The notes below the pieces were generated by a model. The model worked only from the letters and a program-made list of their open reading frames with translations, was not told the DNA's origin and did no database searches. Below, piece by piece: positions 4,990-6,034 of a DNA stretch of 6,034 bases. Source of the stretch: Candidatus Zhuqueibacterota bacterium (lineage in GTDB: Bacteria > Zhuqueibacterota > QNDG01); the NCBI GenBank assembly GCA_003645915.1, contig QNDG01000117.1, positions 1-6,034 on the forward strand. The letters are read 5' to 3'. The position numbers and the translations under genes were made by a program. Numbering within the stretch: position 1 is the first letter of the stretch; every line of letters begins with the position of its first letter.

Positions 4990-5934
4990 ATGTACAAATA
5001 TATTTTCGGCCCTGTGCCATCAAGACGTCTCGGCATAAGTCTTGGCATTGATCTTGTTCCTCCAAAAACCTGCCAGCTAAACTGCATATACTGCGAATGC
5101 GGCAGAACAACAAATCTTACTCTTGACAGAAAAGAGTACGTACCTGTAATCCCTGCCATTCTGGAGCTTAAGGATTATCTCGATAACAATCCCCTGCCTG
5201 ATTATGTTACATTTTCCGGAGCAGGAGAGCCTACTTTAAACAGCGGTATCGGAAGAATAATAGAGACAATTAAAGAAGACTACCCTGCAATAAAGATTGC
5301 AGTACTAACCAACGGAACAAGCCTGTATGACACAGAAGTGCGAAAAGAACTGCTCCCTGCTGATGTAGTACTTCCTTCCCTTGATGCTGTATCGGAAAAT
5401 ATTTTTAAAAAAATAAACAGGCCCCATAGTGCTCTTGAAATTAACCGGATAATTGAGGGGCTTTCAGATTTCAGAAATGAATTTAAAAACCAGATATGGC
5501 TTGAGATTTTTATAGTTCCGGGATTAAATGATTCTGAAGAGGAACTGGCTCTGATCAAAGGTGCTGTTCAAAAAATTAAACCGGACAGAATTCAGCTGAA
5601 CACGCTGGACCGCCCCGGCGCTGTACATGATATAAGAGCAGCAACAAGAGAGGAGCTTCTCAGGGTAATGAGAATCCTTGATCTAGACAATACGGAAATA
5701 GTAGCACGTGCGCCAAGGCAGAAAATTGCTTCATACAGAAAAGATATTGAGTCTGCAATTCTGGAAACCATTGCAAGACGTCCAATGACAGTTGAGGACA
5801 TTGCTCAGATTCTCGGACTCCACACAAACGAAATTAACAAATATCTTGACGATCTTGAGCATGTGGATAAAATCCAGCATGTTATTCAGCAGCAATCTGT
5901 TTTCTATAAACTTAAATCGGAAAGCGGTTCATGA
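4990..5934 (+). CDS. Radical SAM protein (COG0731-like) with C-terminal winged helix
   Basis: The 314-residue product is a radical SAM enzyme of the COG0731 type, distantly related to the wyosine-forming TYW1 family and often annotated as an Fe-S oxidoreductase. The opening YIFGPVPSRRLGISLGIDL (3-21) is characteristic. The cluster motif is C28-x3-C32-x2-C35, with an extra Cys at 37 (CQLNCIYCECG). FSGAGEPTL (75-83) is the SAM-contacting Gly-rich motif, followed by LTNGT (106-110), PSLDAVS (129-135) and IVPGLND (175-181). Residues about 252-308 form a predicted winged-helix region (ILETIARRPMTVEDIAQILG, then a helix and a basic/aromatic wing), which could bind nucleic acid or a partner. No flavodoxin domain of TYW1 is present, so wyosine synthesis is not implied. 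The gene follows the methyltransferase by two bases and overlaps the next gene by four. The reaction is unknown. Confidence 0.9.
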   Translation: MYKYIFGPVPSRRLGISLGIDLVPPKTCQLNCIYCECGRTTNLTLDRKEYVPVIPAILELKDYLDNNPLPDYVTFSGAGEPTLNSGIGRIIETIKEDYPAIKIAVLTNGTSLYDTEVRKELLPADVVLPSLDAVSENIFKKINRPHSALEINRIIEGLSDFRNEFKNQIWLEIFIVPGLNDSEEELALIKGAVQKIKPDRIQLNTLDRPGAVHDIRAATREELLRVMRILDLDNTEIVARAPRQKIASYRKDIESAILETIARRPMTVEDIAQILGLHTNEINKYLDDLEHVDKIQHVIQQQSVFYKLKSESGS

Positions 5935-6034
5935 AAAAAAACAACGGCACATTTCCTGAACACTACAAATGGAATTTTACAATGGGCATTGTCCACGGCA
6001 TTAGTTTTTCATTTGCCATGGCGTTCAGCGAACC
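5931..6034 (+). CDS. N-terminus of a probable membrane transporter (MFS-like), cut by window end
   Basis: An ATG at 5931 overlaps the TGA of the radical SAM gene in an ATGA junction, a common sign of translational coupling. The open frame runs to the window edge (34 residues visible). It begins MKKNNGTFPEHYKWNFTMGI and continues with a hydrophobic stretch containing VHGISFSFAMAFSE (residues 21-34). A basic/polar leader running into Asn-Phe, Gly and Phe-rich helix 1 resembles the start of major facilitator permeases. GGAAAG at 5919-5924 may serve as ribosome binding site. Only one partial helix is visible, so the family call is tentative. Confidence 0.6.
   Translation, partial: MKKNNGTFPEHYKWNFTMGIVHGISFSFAMAFSE

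Noticed and set aside
4850..5159. Minus-strand frames across the methyltransferase/radical SAM junction
   Set aside because: They are antisense to two well-supported genes, including the radical SAM Cys motif, and have no domain of their own.
4990..5934. Wyosine synthase TYW1 (Taw1)
   Set aside because: The core is related, but the C-terminal region is a winged helix instead of the TYW1-specific part. The bacterial-looking context and missing partner genes give no support for wyosine synthesis.

Overview
The window is a fully packed, single-strand stretch of an AT-rich genome (roughly 40% GC by eye). It holds ten consecutive + strand genes, the first and last cut by the window edges, with no gap longer than about 40 bases. 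No RNA gene, mobile element, CRISPR array or convincing terminator is visible. Shine-Dalgarno sites (AAGGAGG before the MIP18-type gene, AAGAGG before the radical SAM gene) point to a prokaryote, most likely a bacterium. Two genes appear to start with TTG. The Fe-S proteins, the Cys-rich membrane ferredoxin and the radical SAM enzyme fit an anaerobe or microaerophile. I cannot name the phylum. Several families here are also common in archaea (DUF89 phosphatase, ThrRS editing domain, COG0731-type radical SAM), so an archaeal source or transfer is not strictly excluded.

Layout: (1) 2-613, C-terminal half of a ten-helix putative metal exporter (ArsP_2 type); (2) 641-1507, DUF89/ARMT1-like metal-dependent phosphatase; (3) 1530-1838, small MIP18/DUF59 protein without the usual Cys; (4) 1876-2286, stand-alone archaeal-type threonyl-tRNA synthetase editing domain; (5) 2303-2827, short membrane polyferredoxin related to NapH/CcoG; (6) 2831-3595, Sir2 NAD-dependent deacylase; (7) 3628-4353, TauE/SafE permease; (8) 4355-4987, class I SAM methyltransferase; (9) 4990-5934, radical SAM protein with a C-terminal winged helix; (10) 5931 to the end, N-terminus of a probable membrane transporter.

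The spacing (27, 22, 37, 16, 3, 32, 1 and 2 bases, then a 4-base overlap) suggests one long transcript or two or three nested units whose main promoter lies upstream of the window. Genes 5-6 and 7-10 are probably translationally coupled. No textbook pathway links all ten. Shared themes are metal or anion transport (1, 7, perhaps 10), Fe-S and SAM chemistry (3, 5, 8, 9) and damage control or quality control (2, 4, 6). That reading is inference.

The observation most worth a second look is the free-standing ThrRS editing domain: the fold motifs are kept, but two positions that align with catalytic residues of the archaeal enzyme are changed (Lys to Leu, Glu to Arg). This suggests a repurposed or altered-specificity protein. 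The MIP18-type protein next to it also lacks its family's usual Cys.
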